From positions 1 to 64,000 of the forward strand of contig JAGCPZ010000076.1 of NCBI GenBank assembly GCA_017965445.1: 64,000 nt of DNA. Reading direction: 5' to 3'. A program made the position numbers and the translations under genes. The DNA is from Fibrobacter sp. GTDB taxonomy: Bacteria; Fibrobacterota; Fibrobacteria; Fibrobacterales; Fibrobacteraceae. The notes beneath the pieces are model-generated. The model was given only the letters and a program-made list of their open reading frames with translations, was not told the DNA's origin and made no database searches. Below are positions 5,770 to 14,281 of the stretch, piece after piece; within the stretch, counting starts at the first letter, position 1, and each line of letters begins with the position of its first letter.

Positions 5770-8463
5770 ATGAAGTTAGGATGGTTTGGTAAGCATGTTC
5801 GCACGGCTTTCGCCTTGACGGGGCTTGCGTGCAGTCTCGGATTTTCTCAGGATATACTTTACCCCGACATGTTCGCGTTGTCGGACGTTCAGCTTTTGGA
5901 TGGCGTCTTGAAGGAGCGGCAGGATTTGAACATTGAGACGCTTATGTCGTACGATGTCGATCGCTTGCTTGCGCCGTTTTACGAAGAAGCGGGAATGAGG
6001 CCCAAGGCTTCTAAGTTCCCGAACTGGGCAGGGCTTGACGGCCACGTTTTGGGGCATTACTTGAGCGCCTTGGCGATGCATTACGCCGATAACGATGACG
6101 TTCAGGTCAAAGAACGCATTGAATACATCTTGAAGGAACTCAAGACAATCCAGGACCAAAATTCCAAGGACAACAACTTCAAGGGCTATATCAGTGGCGT
6201 GCCGAACGGCAAAAAGATGTGGCTCAGCATGAAGAGCGGCAATGCTGGCGCGCAGAACGGCTATTGGGTGCCGTGGTACAATATCCACAAGCTTTATGCG
6301 GGTCTGCGTGACGCCTATATTTATGCGGGTTATGAGCAGGCAAAGACGATGTTCCTTGCGCTTTGCGACTGGGGTATTACCATTACGAATGGCCTCGACG
6401 ATTCCAAGATGCAGCAGATGCTGGGTACGGAACACGGCGGCATGCCCGAAGTCTATGCCGACGCTTACAAACTCACAAAAGACGAAAAGTATTTGAATGC
6501 CGCAAAGAAGTGGTCGCACCAGTGGCTTTTGAATCCGATGTCGCAAGGTAATGACAACTTGACCAACGTGCATGCCAATACGCAGGTGCCGAAAGTCGTC
6601 GGTTTTGCGCGAATTGCGGAACTCTCGGGCGATGAAAAGTACAAGAAAGGTTCCGATTTCTTTTGGCAGACAGTTGTGAATAAACGCAGTATCGCCATTG
6701 GCGGCAACAGCATTTCGGAACATTTCCCGGCGCTCAACAACCATAAAAAGTTTGTTGAAGAACGTGAAGGACCGGAATCCTGCAATACTTATAACATGCT
6801 CAAGTTGACGGAACGTCTGTTCAATATCAAGCACGATGCTCATTACACCGACTTCTATGAACGTGCGCTTTTCAACCATATCCTTTCGACAATCCATCCG
6901 AAACACGGTGGTTATGTGTATTTCACTCCGGCTCGTCCGCGCCATTACCGCGTATATTCCAAGGTCAATGCGGGCATGTGGTGCTGCGTCGGTTCGGGCA
7001 TGGAAAACCCGGCGAAGTACAACCAGTTTATTTATACCAAAGACAAGGACGCTCTCTACGTGAACCTCTTTGTTGCCTCCATGCTGAACTGGAAAGACAA
7101 GAGCGTAAAAATCAAGCAGGAGACAGCCTTCCCGAAGGGGGAATCCTCCAAGTTCACGATTACGGGTAGCGGCGAATTCGATATGCAGATTCGCCACCCG
7201 TACTGGGTCAAGGAAGGCGAGTTCAAGGTCATCGTCAATGGCGATACCGTCGTGAAAAAGTCAACACCGTCGAGCTACGTTTCTGCCGGAAAGTCCTGGA
7301 AGTCGGGCGATGTCGTCGAGGTGCTTTACCCGATGTACACGCATGTCGAAGATTTGCCGGGCGTAAGCGATTACGTGGCGCTTTTGCACGGCCCGATTGT
7401 GCTTTCTGCAAAGACGGGAACGGCGAACTTGAACGGCCTTGTCGCCGATGACGGTCGCTGGAGCCATATTGCGTCCGGAGCGCTGGAATCGCTCGATCAG
7501 GCGCCGATGCTAGCAAGTAAAAAAGAGGACATTCCCTCCAAACTGGAACCGGTGAAGGGCGAACCGTTACATTTCAAGGCGCCTTACCTCTTCGCAAAAC
7601 AAAAAGACGCAAGCCTGCTTCTGGAGCCGTTCTACGAAGTCCACGATGCCCGTTACATGATGTACTGGATGGTGCTTACGGACCCGACGATTCTCGACCG
7701 CTTGGAAAAGGAACAGAAAGAAGCTTTGGCGCTTGACGAAAAGACCGTCGATAAGGTTGCCACAGGCGAGCAGCAGCCGGAAGTCGATCACAAGATGGAA
7801 GAGAAAAATTCCACCAAGGGCACGGCGAATGGCGAATTCTACCGCGACGCTGGCAAGTGCTCCGGCGGCGATGGCGGCCTCATCAGCTACGAATTCGAGA
7901 CGAACAGCGAAGATTCCTTGAGCCTCATGGTGCGTTACTGGGGCAACGAAGGCTGCACGCGTATATTCGATATCTCCATTGACGGCGAAAAGCTTACGAC
8001 CGAGACGATTTCGGACCGCTGGAAAAAGGACGAGTTCGTGAACGTGACGTACCCGATTCCCGACAAGATGATCAAGGGCAAGAAGGTGGTGCGTATCGCG
8101 TTCTCGGCAACTTCTGGAATGGTGGGCGGCATCTACAGCATACGCCTCCTCCGCAACAAGCCGAAGCCGGTCGTTGTTGACCCGCCGACGGACATTGCGC
8201 CGGTCGCCAAAGTGAACCAGGGATTCCGCGTGCGTGCCAATTCGCAGATGCTCCAAATCGAGTCGGACGCCGCACTTGCCCGAACGATGAACGTGAAAAT
8301 TTATTCAATGGATGGGCGCCTGAAACTCTCGCAAATGCTCCCTGCAGGCGCAAACAGTTTTGAAGTCGATATCGCAGGCCTCAAGAATGGCAACTACATC
8401 GTGCGACTCTTCCAGGACGGCCTCGTGCGCGGCTACACGTTGTTCAATAAAAACGGACTTTAA
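5770..8463 (+). CDS. Secreted GH127 beta-L-arabinofuranosidase with C-terminal sorting-like domain
   Basis: Length is 897 aa from ATG 5770 (AAGGTGG upstream); the GTG at 5761 is part of that ribosome site. A signal peptide ends near GFSQ (residue 27). Residues about 35-600 are the GH127 (DUF1680) catalytic region: LDGHVLGHYLSALAM, YNIHKLYAGLRDAY, HGGMPEV. The zinc-cysteine site of this family is complete: Glu336 and Cys338 in EGPESCNTYNM, and Cys405-Cys406 in GMWCCVGSGMENP, where one Cys is the nucleophile. Residues about 675-795 form the C-terminal beta domain often attached to these enzymes (GEFYRDAGKCSGGDGG...MVGGIYSIRLLR). The last 80 residues (VKIYSMDGRL...GLKNGNYIVRLF) look like a type IX sorting module. 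Expected role: release of L-arabinofuranose from plant arabinan or arabinogalactan protein side chains. Confidence 0.9.
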   Translation: MKLGWFGKHVRTAFALTGLACSLGFSQDILYPDMFALSDVQLLDGVLKERQDLNIETLMSYDVDRLLAPFYEEAGMRPKASKFPNWAGLDGHVLGHYLSALAMHYADNDDVQVKERIEYILKELKTIQDQNSKDNNFKGYISGVPNGKKMWLSMKSGNAGAQNGYWVPWYNIHKLYAGLRDAYIYAGYEQAKTMFLALCDWGITITNGLDDSKMQQMLGTEHGGMPEVYADAYKLTKDEKYLNAAKKWSHQWLLNPMSQGNDNLTNVHANTQVPKVVGFARIAELSGDEKYKKGSDFFWQTVVNKRSIAIGGNSISEHFPALNNHKKFVEEREGPESCNTYNMLKLTERLFNIKHDAHYTDFYERALFNHILSTIHPKHGGYVYFTPARPRHYRVYSKVNAGMWCCVGSGMENPAKYNQFIYTKDKDALYVNLFVASMLNWKDKSVKIKQETAFPKGESSKFTITGSGEFDMQIRHPYWVKEGEFKVIVNGDTVVKKSTPSSYVSAGKSWKSGDVVEVLYPMYTHVEDLPGVSDYVALLHGPIVLSAKTGTANLNGLVADDGRWSHIASGALESLDQAPMLASKKEDIPSKLEPVKGEPLHFKAPYLFAKQKDASLLLEPFYEVHDARYMMYWMVLTDPTILDRLEKEQKEALALDEKTVDKVATGEQQPEVDHKMEEKNSTKGTANGEFYRDAGKCSGGDGGLISYEFETNSEDSLSLMVRYWGNEGCTRIFDISIDGEKLTTETISDRWKKDEFVNVTYPIPDKMIKGKKVVRIAFSATSGMVGGIYSIRLLRNKPKPVVVDPPTDIAPVAKVNQGFRVRANSQMLQIESDAALARTMNVKIYSMDGRLKLSQMLPAGANSFEVDIAGLKNGNYIVRLFQDGLVRGYTLFNKNGL

Positions 8464-8485
8464 AACCAAATAGTACACTCCTCTC

Positions 8486-8518
8486 CAACAAGTCCTCGCG
8501 TCTGCGGGGACTTTTTAT
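8486..8518 (+). terminator. Terminator after GH127 gene
   Basis: AAGTCCTCGC-GTCT-GCGGGGACTTTTTAT. Confidence 0.75.
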
Positions 8519-8646
8519 GTAATTCATCATGTTCTAGGAATGCTGAAATATTTTACCAATTGATTGTTCCATATAACAGGAAGTTTTTTTATACTAAAAG
8601 AGCATGAAGTTATAGAAAAATATATTTTGTTAAGGAGGATATTTTC

Positions 8647-9788
8647 ATGGCTGGTTTTTGAGAAAAATTTGTGGATTGACGGCTGTTTTGCTTGTGATGC
8701 CCGTTTTTGTCGAAGCCTACACCATCACGTACAATTTGAACGGTGGTGTAAACGACCCTGATAATCCGACTAGTTATGTTTCCGATACTTCGAAGCTCGA
8801 ATTGAAGGCTCCCTCGCGAGATGGGGTCGCCTTTTTGGGGTGGTATATCGATTCGTATCTGAATGGTGAAGAGACCTATTACGAACGCTCGAATTTTGCG
8901 AAGTTTCAAAAAAATAAAAAAAAATATATCGCCAATAATCTTGGTAATTTCACTGTAACAGCACGGTGGGGGCTTATACCGCAAACCCCTAAACAAGATG
9001 AACGCGGTTGCTACCTTATACATGATGGCGCTGAACTTTATGGCCTTGCTTCTGTCGCTGACACGAACTTCTCTACCTATGCCTACGAATTCAATGGCTG
9101 CATATCGCTGCAGAACGACATTGTGGTGAACAAAAATCTGTTGAACGAAAAAGGCGAAATCGCGTTGGACGATTATGTATGGTGGATTCAACTGAATTTC
9201 AATGGAACGTTTGAAGGTAACGGATACAAGATATCTGGATTGAGGGGGGATGATGGGTTCTTTTTACGAATTGGCGACAATTTGTGGAGCGCTAAGCCCA
9301 GTTATGTGAGGAATTTGGGCATAACGGATTCCTATTTTTCGGCTTCTACGGCGGGAGCGGTTGCCGGAATCGTCTATAATTCTGCAAGGATATCCAATGT
9401 CTATACCGATGCTTCTGTTCATGGCGATAATATGGCTGGTGGCTTGTTCTGTGATGTTTACGGGGGGAAGCCTGTGACCGGCGTCACGGTCAATGACACG
9501 TATATTGAACGTTTCGGCGCTGTTGACCACCTCGTTGTAGTAGAAAAGGACGACTACAGGGGCGCTCTCCCGAATGTGGCAGCCAAAAGTGACTGGCATA
9601 CAACTGTTCAAGGAACCCGTGTTGCCATGTTCGGGCTTGTGCCGGGTAAATCACTCCTCGTGATGGATGTTCAAGGGAGAATCCTTCGTCGTCTGCAAAC
9701 GGAATCTTCGATGAATATCGAATTTGCAAGTTCGGGCCGTTTTCTCGTCCGTTACGGGAATGAAACAAAGGCTATTTCTATCCGATAA
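8647..9788 (+). pseudogene. Surface protein with InlB-type and GLUG-like repeats; start frameshifted or phase-variable
   Basis: The main open frame runs from TTG 8658 to 9788 (376 aa), but the good ribosome site AAGGAGG (8632-8638) is placed for ATG 8647, which reads Met-Ala-Gly-Phe-stop. One extra T in the T5 run at 8655-8659 would join this ATG to the long frame and give a normal signal peptide MAGFLRKICGLTAVLLV...VEA. Mature residues about 20-115 carry an InlB/Listeria-Bacteroides-type repeat (TYNLNGG...FLGWYID). Residues about 170-260 hold GLUG-like pieces (FEGNGYKISGL, YVRNLGITDSYF, AGAVAGIV). The C-terminus (SLLVMDVQGRILRRL...GRFLVRYGNETKAISIR) is type IX sorting-like. Likely a secreted or surface adhesion-type protein. 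A sequencing error, phase variation or weak TTG initiation are all possible. Confidence 0.65.
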
Positions 9789-9825
9789 ATCGAATTGTAA
9801 AAATCATAAAACAGAAAATGCTCCA

Positions 9826-9857
9826 AACTGAAAGTCTTCGCTCCGCGAGGACTTTTT
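9826..9857 (+). terminator. Terminator after surface protein gene
   Basis: AAGTCTTCGC-TCC-GCGAGGACTTTTTTG. Confidence 0.75.
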
Positions 9858-10027
9858 TGTCATGGAATACCTCTTTCGTCTCTCGTCTGTAGGGACGAAG
9901 TCCCGTTCTTTCGTCTAATATGTTTCCGAAAATAAACATACGTTGCGGTTCTTACAATGCGTTGTTAGAGTAACCAACATGAAAATATTTTTTTCAGGAA
10001 CGAAAAATGTACTTTTATTATTTTTAG

Positions 10028-10156
10028 CGAGGGTTTTTAAAACCTGTGGATGCAAAAATGGGTGAAACACGCCCAAATCCTTTTGTGAAAAAGGACGGTA
10101 AGATTTTTGTTAGTCCATTATTTACATAAGAATGGAAAAAAAATGCCCATTTTTAA
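10028..10156 (+). promoter_or_regulatory. Structured 5' leader of the DUF4956-VTC operon (possible riboswitch or attenuator)
   Basis: The 416 bases between 9789 and 10204 hold no gene. From 10031 the sequence folds into consecutive hairpins: GGTTTT/AAAACC, GGGTG-AAA-CACGCCC (10060-10074, one bulged base), and TCCTTTT-GTGA-AAAAGGA (10078-10095, GNRA-type loop). A downstream stretch CCCATTTTT (10146-10154) is perfectly complementary to AAAAATGGG (10054-10062), which would break the second hairpin. That is the layout of a conditional RNA switch. It matches no riboswitch class I could recall. The function is inferred from pairing only. Confidence 0.4.
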
Positions 10157-10204
10157 GTAAATTTTGAGAACCATGGGTTAAAAGAATTAATTAACGGAGT
10201 TATT

Positions 10205-10888
10205 ATGCTTGACCTTCTTGCTGTCCAGTCCAGCACAACAAACGCAACGATTATTACGCTTGCCTACACCTTGATTTTGGCCTTCATCCTGTCTTCCGCC
10301 ATCGGTTGGACATACGAAAAGACCTTCCTCGGGCTTTCCTATTCCCGCAACTTCGTCCAGGGCATTGTCTTGAGCGCTGTTGCTGCTTCGATGATTATGC
10401 AGGCCATCGGCGATAACGTCGGTCGCGGTCTCGGTATGATGGGTGCCCTCTCGGTGGTCCGCTTCCGTACGAGTTTCAAGGACCCGCGAGATATCATGTT
10501 CATATTCGCGGCGCTAGGTGCAGGTATCGGTTGCGGTGTCTATGCCTGGGGTGCCGCTGTGGGCGGAACGATAGCGTTCTGCTGTGTGGCTTTCCTTCTC
10601 TCCCGTACAGGTCTTGGTACCAAGCATTTCTTTGATGGCATGCTCCGCTTTGCTCTCCCGAACGAACCAAAGGTCCGTGGCCAGGTAGAAGATATCATGA
10701 AGGGCAATTTAAAGACGTTCATTTTGATAACCATGCGCGAAGTCGATGGCGGCGCCCGTTTGGACGTTGCCTACCAGATTCGCCTTCGTGCGACCAAGCC
10801 CGCTGCCGAAATTCTCACGATGCTTGCGAAAATCGAAGGCATTTCGGATGTCCAGTTCATGATGCAAGATGCCACGACGGAAATGTAG
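10205..10888 (+). CDS. DUF4956 inner-membrane protein
   Basis: Length is 227 aa. There are about four membrane segments: residues about 13-35, 48-70, 98-117 and 119-137. Between the second and third is the highly conserved cytoplasmic loop GRGLGMMGALSVVRFRTSFKDPRDI, diagnostic of DUF4956. The soluble C-terminal part (residues about 155-227) has an ACT-like alternation (TFILITMREVDGGARLDVAYQIRL...AEILTMLAKIEGISDVQF). DUF4956 genes often sit beside VTC-domain polyphosphate polymerases, as here. The role is unknown; an inner-membrane partner of the polymerase is the simplest guess. It is the first gene of a five-gene operon, 14 bases before the adaptor gene. GGAG lies 7 bases upstream of ATG. 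Confidence 0.85.
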   Translation: MLDLLAVQSSTTNATIITLAYTLILAFILSSAIGWTYEKTFLGLSYSRNFVQGIVLSAVAASMIMQAIGDNVGRGLGMMGALSVVRFRTSFKDPRDIMFIFAALGAGIGCGVYAWGAAVGGTIAFCCVAFLLSRTGLGTKHFFDGMLRFALPNEPKVRGQVEDIMKGNLKTFILITMREVDGGARLDVAYQIRLRATKPAAEILTMLAKIEGISDVQFMMQDATTEM

Positions 10889-10901
10889 GGAGGATTGAAA
10901 A

Positions 10902-12011
10902 ATGAATAAACTTGAAGATTTTCTCGATACTTTCTGGAACACCCACAAGAACAATCCGGGTGTCGCTTATGTCTATACCCATAAGCTTTCCATTGCTTGG
11001 ATTCTCTGCGTGATTTTCGCCGTTATGCTCGGCTTTATGTACCAAGGCAAGGCCGCCATGTTCCGTGGCATTGCGGAATCCAGCGAAACGATTATCAGTC
11101 TCCCGTCTCCGACCGAAATTGTCAAGGTCTATGTGGTGCCCGGTCAGGAAATCAAGGCGGGCGATACCATCGTGGTCATCAACCGTCCTGACCTCACACT
11201 CCGCATCGCGGAACTCTCCCGCGAACTGGACAATATCGAAGGCCGCAGCAACTTGAGTTCTGCCGAAATCGACCAGAAGGTGGCCGATGTCAAGGCGAAC
11301 CTCGAAACGCGTCGCCTCACGCTTTCTGCCGAAATCCGCAACCTCGAAACGGAATACGAAAGCAACAAGGCTATTTCTGCAAAACTCAAGAGCCTCTCCA
11401 ACTCGAAGTCCAAGAGCGATGGCAACGACGCCATGGCCATGCGCATCAAGAGCCTCAAGAACGAACTTGCTCTTGCTACCAGGAGCGCGAACGAACAGAT
11501 TGCTCTCCTCCGTGGCAGTGGCCGCCTCCAGAAGTCTAGCGGCAAGAGCGAAGCCGCCAACATCCGCAAGGAACTTGCCGAAATGCGCAAGCAGCAAGAA
11601 GAACTCACCCAGATTGCAAAGGAAAACTGGGTCGTCGGTGACGTGAACGTTCGCGATGGCGAAAAGGTTTCGAGTTTTGCTCCGATTGTAACGCTTGCCC
11701 ACAAGTCTCCGACTCTCGTTCGCGGTTACATCAACGAACAGATTTACAAGAACACGAATATTGGCGAAGCCGTGAAGGTGACGACATTGGCTGGTGCAGG
11801 CAAGGCTGTGGTGGGCGAGGTCGTTGGCCTTTCCAGCCGCATCGTGCCGTTCCCCGAACGCATGTGGAAGATGCCCGAACTGCCTGTCTTTGGTCGCGAA
11901 GTGACTATCAAGATTCCGGAAGACAACGAGTTCTTGCTGGGCGAAATGGTGACCATCACTGAAACAAGCATTCGTAACTTGAAGAAGCAGCAAGAGAAGG
12001 CTAAGAAGTAA
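10902..12011 (+). CDS. HlyD-like periplasmic adaptor (membrane fusion protein)
   Basis: Length is 369 aa. A single N-terminal membrane segment (LSIAWILCVIFAVMLGFMY, residues about 28-46) anchors it in the inner membrane. Then comes a biotinyl-lipoyl-like half (ISLPSPTEIVKVYVVPGQEIKAGDTIVVI), a long coiled coil rich in Lys, Glu and Arg (about 100-240: LSRELDNIEGRSNL...NIRKELAEMRKQQEEL), the second lipoyl half (WVVGDVNVRDGEKVSSFAPIVTLA), and a beta-barrel (VRGYINEQIYKNTNIGEAVKVTTL). This is the adaptor architecture of tripartite exporters. GGGAGG sits 9 bases before ATG, overlapping the DUF4956 stop. The stop is directly followed by the ATG of the next gene with no gap. No ATPase or RND pump is present; DUF4956 is the only inner-membrane protein in the operon. 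Confidence 0.85.
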   Translation: MNKLEDFLDTFWNTHKNNPGVAYVYTHKLSIAWILCVIFAVMLGFMYQGKAAMFRGIAESSETIISLPSPTEIVKVYVVPGQEIKAGDTIVVINRPDLTLRIAELSRELDNIEGRSNLSSAEIDQKVADVKANLETRRLTLSAEIRNLETEYESNKAISAKLKSLSNSKSKSDGNDAMAMRIKSLKNELALATRSANEQIALLRGSGRLQKSSGKSEAANIRKELAEMRKQQEELTQIAKENWVVGDVNVRDGEKVSSFAPIVTLAHKSPTLVRGYINEQIYKNTNIGEAVKVTTLAGAGKAVVGEVVGLSSRIVPFPERMWKMPELPVFGREVTIKIPEDNEFLLGEMVTITETSIRNLKKQQEKAKK

Positions 12012-13409
12012 ATGAAAACTGTATCGTTAATATCGCTTGCGCTCACTGCAGCCGCCATTGCTAGTCCGCTTACTTGGGAACGCCTTGTCGAATCTGCCAA
12101 GGATGATCCGAGATATCAGGCTGCCGAAAAACGTGCCGAGGCGACCGCCACCGACCGTAATCTCAAGCTTTGGGACAAAATTGAGCTCCGTTACCAGTTG
12201 GACGGTTTCAGCTTTGCCAAGCACGATTTTGAACTCCGCGTGACGCCGCAGGCCTTTGGCGAACGTGCTGCAGACAAGGAACATTTCGAAGCCGTCAAGA
12301 ACTACCAGCAGGCAACTTTCGCCGTTGAACGTTCCATACTTCTTTACGACCGTTACGAACGCGGTGTGCGCTATGTGTTGCGCAAGAAGATAAACGAGAT
12401 TAACAAGCAGCTTCTGCAGGTGAACAGCGACCGTATCGAGGTGCTCCACCTCAAGTCGGGCTCCGCTTCGTTCAATGCCGAAGACTTGATGACCTCGCTG
12501 GAAAAGAACGCATCGCTCAAGTCGAGCATCCTTTCGGACAGCACGGCGCTCCGCGATGCCGAGCTCAAGCTTAGAATTTGGGTGCCGGACTTCGAAGGTG
12601 TTGACCTTGATACCAACTTTATCCCGACGATGGACGAACTTGCCGAGTTCCTGAAGGACGGCGTGAACGTCGATGAAAACTTCCCGCTGGTGGCTCTTGC
12701 AAAGGGCAAACGTGACTCTGACGTTTCCAAGGCGAAGCAAGATGCCAGCAAGGACCGCAACTACATTTCTCATCTCGGTATCGGCTACTCGCTCCAGATT
12801 GAATCCCTGATGGAAAAGTACAAGGACTTGGGTTATAGCGATATAAGCAAGACCAAGTACAGCAAGTATGCCGACGAATGGACGAAGGGTGCTTGCGTCG
12901 GGGGCTATATTGGCGAAGATTGCATCAGAACTGATCCTGGTTACGTGGTGCGCAAGCTCGTCCCGGAAACGGATGACCGCAAGACTTCGGATAAATTCTT
13001 TGTGAACCTCGCCATCCGTCTGCCGTTCTTCGACAGCAACAAGGACGCGACGCTCCGTGAACAGGTTGCCGTTCTCGATGCCGAAAGCAAGTACTTGGAC
13101 GATGTGCGCGAAGTGAACCAGAAGGTTGCCCGCCTCACCGAAGAAGTGCTCGCTCTCATTGGCCAGTGGAAGGTCTTGAAGGACTATGCCGAACAAGTGA
13201 ACGCCAGCGGCTTCATGGAACAGTTTGCACGCAATGCGGGTTCGGACCCGCTCCTGCTCCTGCGCGCCCGCGAAAGCGCTCTCGAAAGCGACTTGAAGGC
13301 TGCAAAACTCGAATACGATATTTTCGCCCGCTACCTGTCCCTGCTCGATTACGCTGGGGGCCTTGCCCGTCAGGATGTCGCAAACCATCTTCGTGAAGGA
13401 ATCAGGTAG
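12012..13409 (+). CDS. TolC-like outer-membrane channel protein
   Basis: Length is 465 aa. A short signal peptide (LISLALTAAAIASP) comes first. The rest is mainly long helices with beta-like stretches (LRYQLDGFSFAKHDFELRVTPQ and FFVNLAIRLPFFDS), arranged as two similar halves, each ending in a helical hairpin (for example QNVAR-type LDAESKYLDDVREVNQKVARLTEEVLALIGQW). This matches TolC-like channel proteins, though it is diverged and may be specific to the operon. An inserted Cys pair (GACVGGYIGEDC, near residue 300) is unusual for TolC. ATG follows the stop of the adaptor immediately, and the VTC gene begins 3 bases after its stop, so the three are expressed together. With the adaptor it could make a channel across the envelope. 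Confidence 0.7.
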   Translation: MKTVSLISLALTAAAIASPLTWERLVESAKDDPRYQAAEKRAEATATDRNLKLWDKIELRYQLDGFSFAKHDFELRVTPQAFGERAADKEHFEAVKNYQQATFAVERSILLYDRYERGVRYVLRKKINEINKQLLQVNSDRIEVLHLKSGSASFNAEDLMTSLEKNASLKSSILSDSTALRDAELKLRIWVPDFEGVDLDTNFIPTMDELAEFLKDGVNVDENFPLVALAKGKRDSDVSKAKQDASKDRNYISHLGIGYSLQIESLMEKYKDLGYSDISKTKYSKYADEWTKGACVGGYIGEDCIRTDPGYVVRKLVPETDDRKTSDKFFVNLAIRLPFFDSNKDATLREQVAVLDAESKYLDDVREVNQKVARLTEEVLALIGQWKVLKDYAEQVNASGFMEQFARNAGSDPLLLLRARESALESDLKAAKLEYDIFARYLSLLDYAGGLARQDVANHLREGIR

Positions 13410-13412
13410 TTT

Positions 13413-14231
13413 ATGGCCGAGGCCCGCGGATTTAGCCTTCTCGAGCGTTTCGAGCTCAAGTACCATATTCCCGTCGCATGGGCGGACCGGATAGGTGCTT
13501 TTCTCGCTCCGTACTGCGAAGAAGACTATTATTCCAAAATTACACCGGGTGGATTCTACTGGATTACGAACCTTTACCTGGATTCTCCGACATGGACGTT
13601 CCTTGGCTGGAAAAAGAAACAGCTTTTGGACCGTTTCAACATGCGTATCCGCACTTACGGCGAGCATCCGGCACAGGACGGTACGTTCCACTTTGAAGTC
13701 AAGCGCAAAATCCGTAATATTTGCTACAAGAGCCGTGCGACCATCAAGGGCATCAACCCTGGCGAAGTTTGGAACATGAAACCGGAAGAATGGCCGTGCA
13801 AGAGCGATAAAGACCGCATGTATCTCAAGGATTTCTTGTACAAGACCGAAGTCCATCATGCGCATCCGCGACTCTTGACGCAGTACAAACGCCGCGCCTG
13901 GTTCGGCCTCCGTGAGGAGTATTCACGTGTGACGATCGACACAGGTATGCGTTTCCGCGAAGAGAACGGATTTGATTATACGGTGGATCCGCACTACATG
14001 CATTCCACCGGAATTCCCCGATTTTTCCAGCCAGGTGCCGATGCCGTGCTGGAGCTCAAATGCCCGGCAGCCCAGATGCCGTACTGGATGTTTGACTTGA
14101 TACGCGCTTTGAACTTGAAGCATTCTGCATTCTCTAAATTCGGAAATGCGGCTGCGGAATGGAAGCGTGTTTATGAAAATCCGCGACGTTTCAAAAGTCC
14201 ATATTGGACTCGTCTTGCGGGGAATTTTTAA
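13413..14231 (+). CDS. VTC-domain polyphosphate polymerase
   Basis: Length is 272 aa. One VTC domain fills the protein, a triphosphate-tunnel-type barrel. Visible key residues: ERFELKYHI (Glu14, Lys16), NLYLDSPTW, DRFNMRIRTYGE (Arg74, Arg78, Arg80), FHFEVKRKI (Glu95, Lys97), YKRRAWFG...YSRVTIDTG (Arg160-161, Arg172, Asp176), AVLELKCP (Glu214, Lys216) and SAFSKFG (Lys242). In yeast Vtc4 these positions bind nucleotide, metal and the growing chain, making polyphosphate from ATP. No signal or membrane segment is present, so the active site is cytoplasmic, presumably against the inner membrane with DUF4956. It is the fourth gene of the operon, 3 bases after the TolC-like stop. Polyphosphate synthesis is established for several VTC proteins; in this operon it is inferred. 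Confidence 0.85.
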   Translation: MAEARGFSLLERFELKYHIPVAWADRIGAFLAPYCEEDYYSKITPGGFYWITNLYLDSPTWTFLGWKKKQLLDRFNMRIRTYGEHPAQDGTFHFEVKRKIRNICYKSRATIKGINPGEVWNMKPEEWPCKSDKDRMYLKDFLYKTEVHHAHPRLLTQYKRRAWFGLREEYSRVTIDTGMRFREENGFDYTVDPHYMHSTGIPRFFQPGADAVLELKCPAAQMPYWMFDLIRALNLKHSAFSKFGNAAAEWKRVYENPRRFKSPYWTRLAGNF

Positions 14232-14281
14232 TATAGATTTAGATAGATAAGATCAAAAAAATTTAAAAAAGGAAGGCGCTT

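Noticed and set aside
10028-10156. Known riboswitch (c-di-GMP, fluoride, TPP, SAM or cobalamin)
   Set aside because: None of the core motifs I know fits; only the pairing pattern was kept as a finding.
12027-13865. 612-codon open frame on the minus strand
   Set aside because: Runs opposite the TolC-like and VTC genes, both of which have coupled starts, a ribosome site and family motifs.
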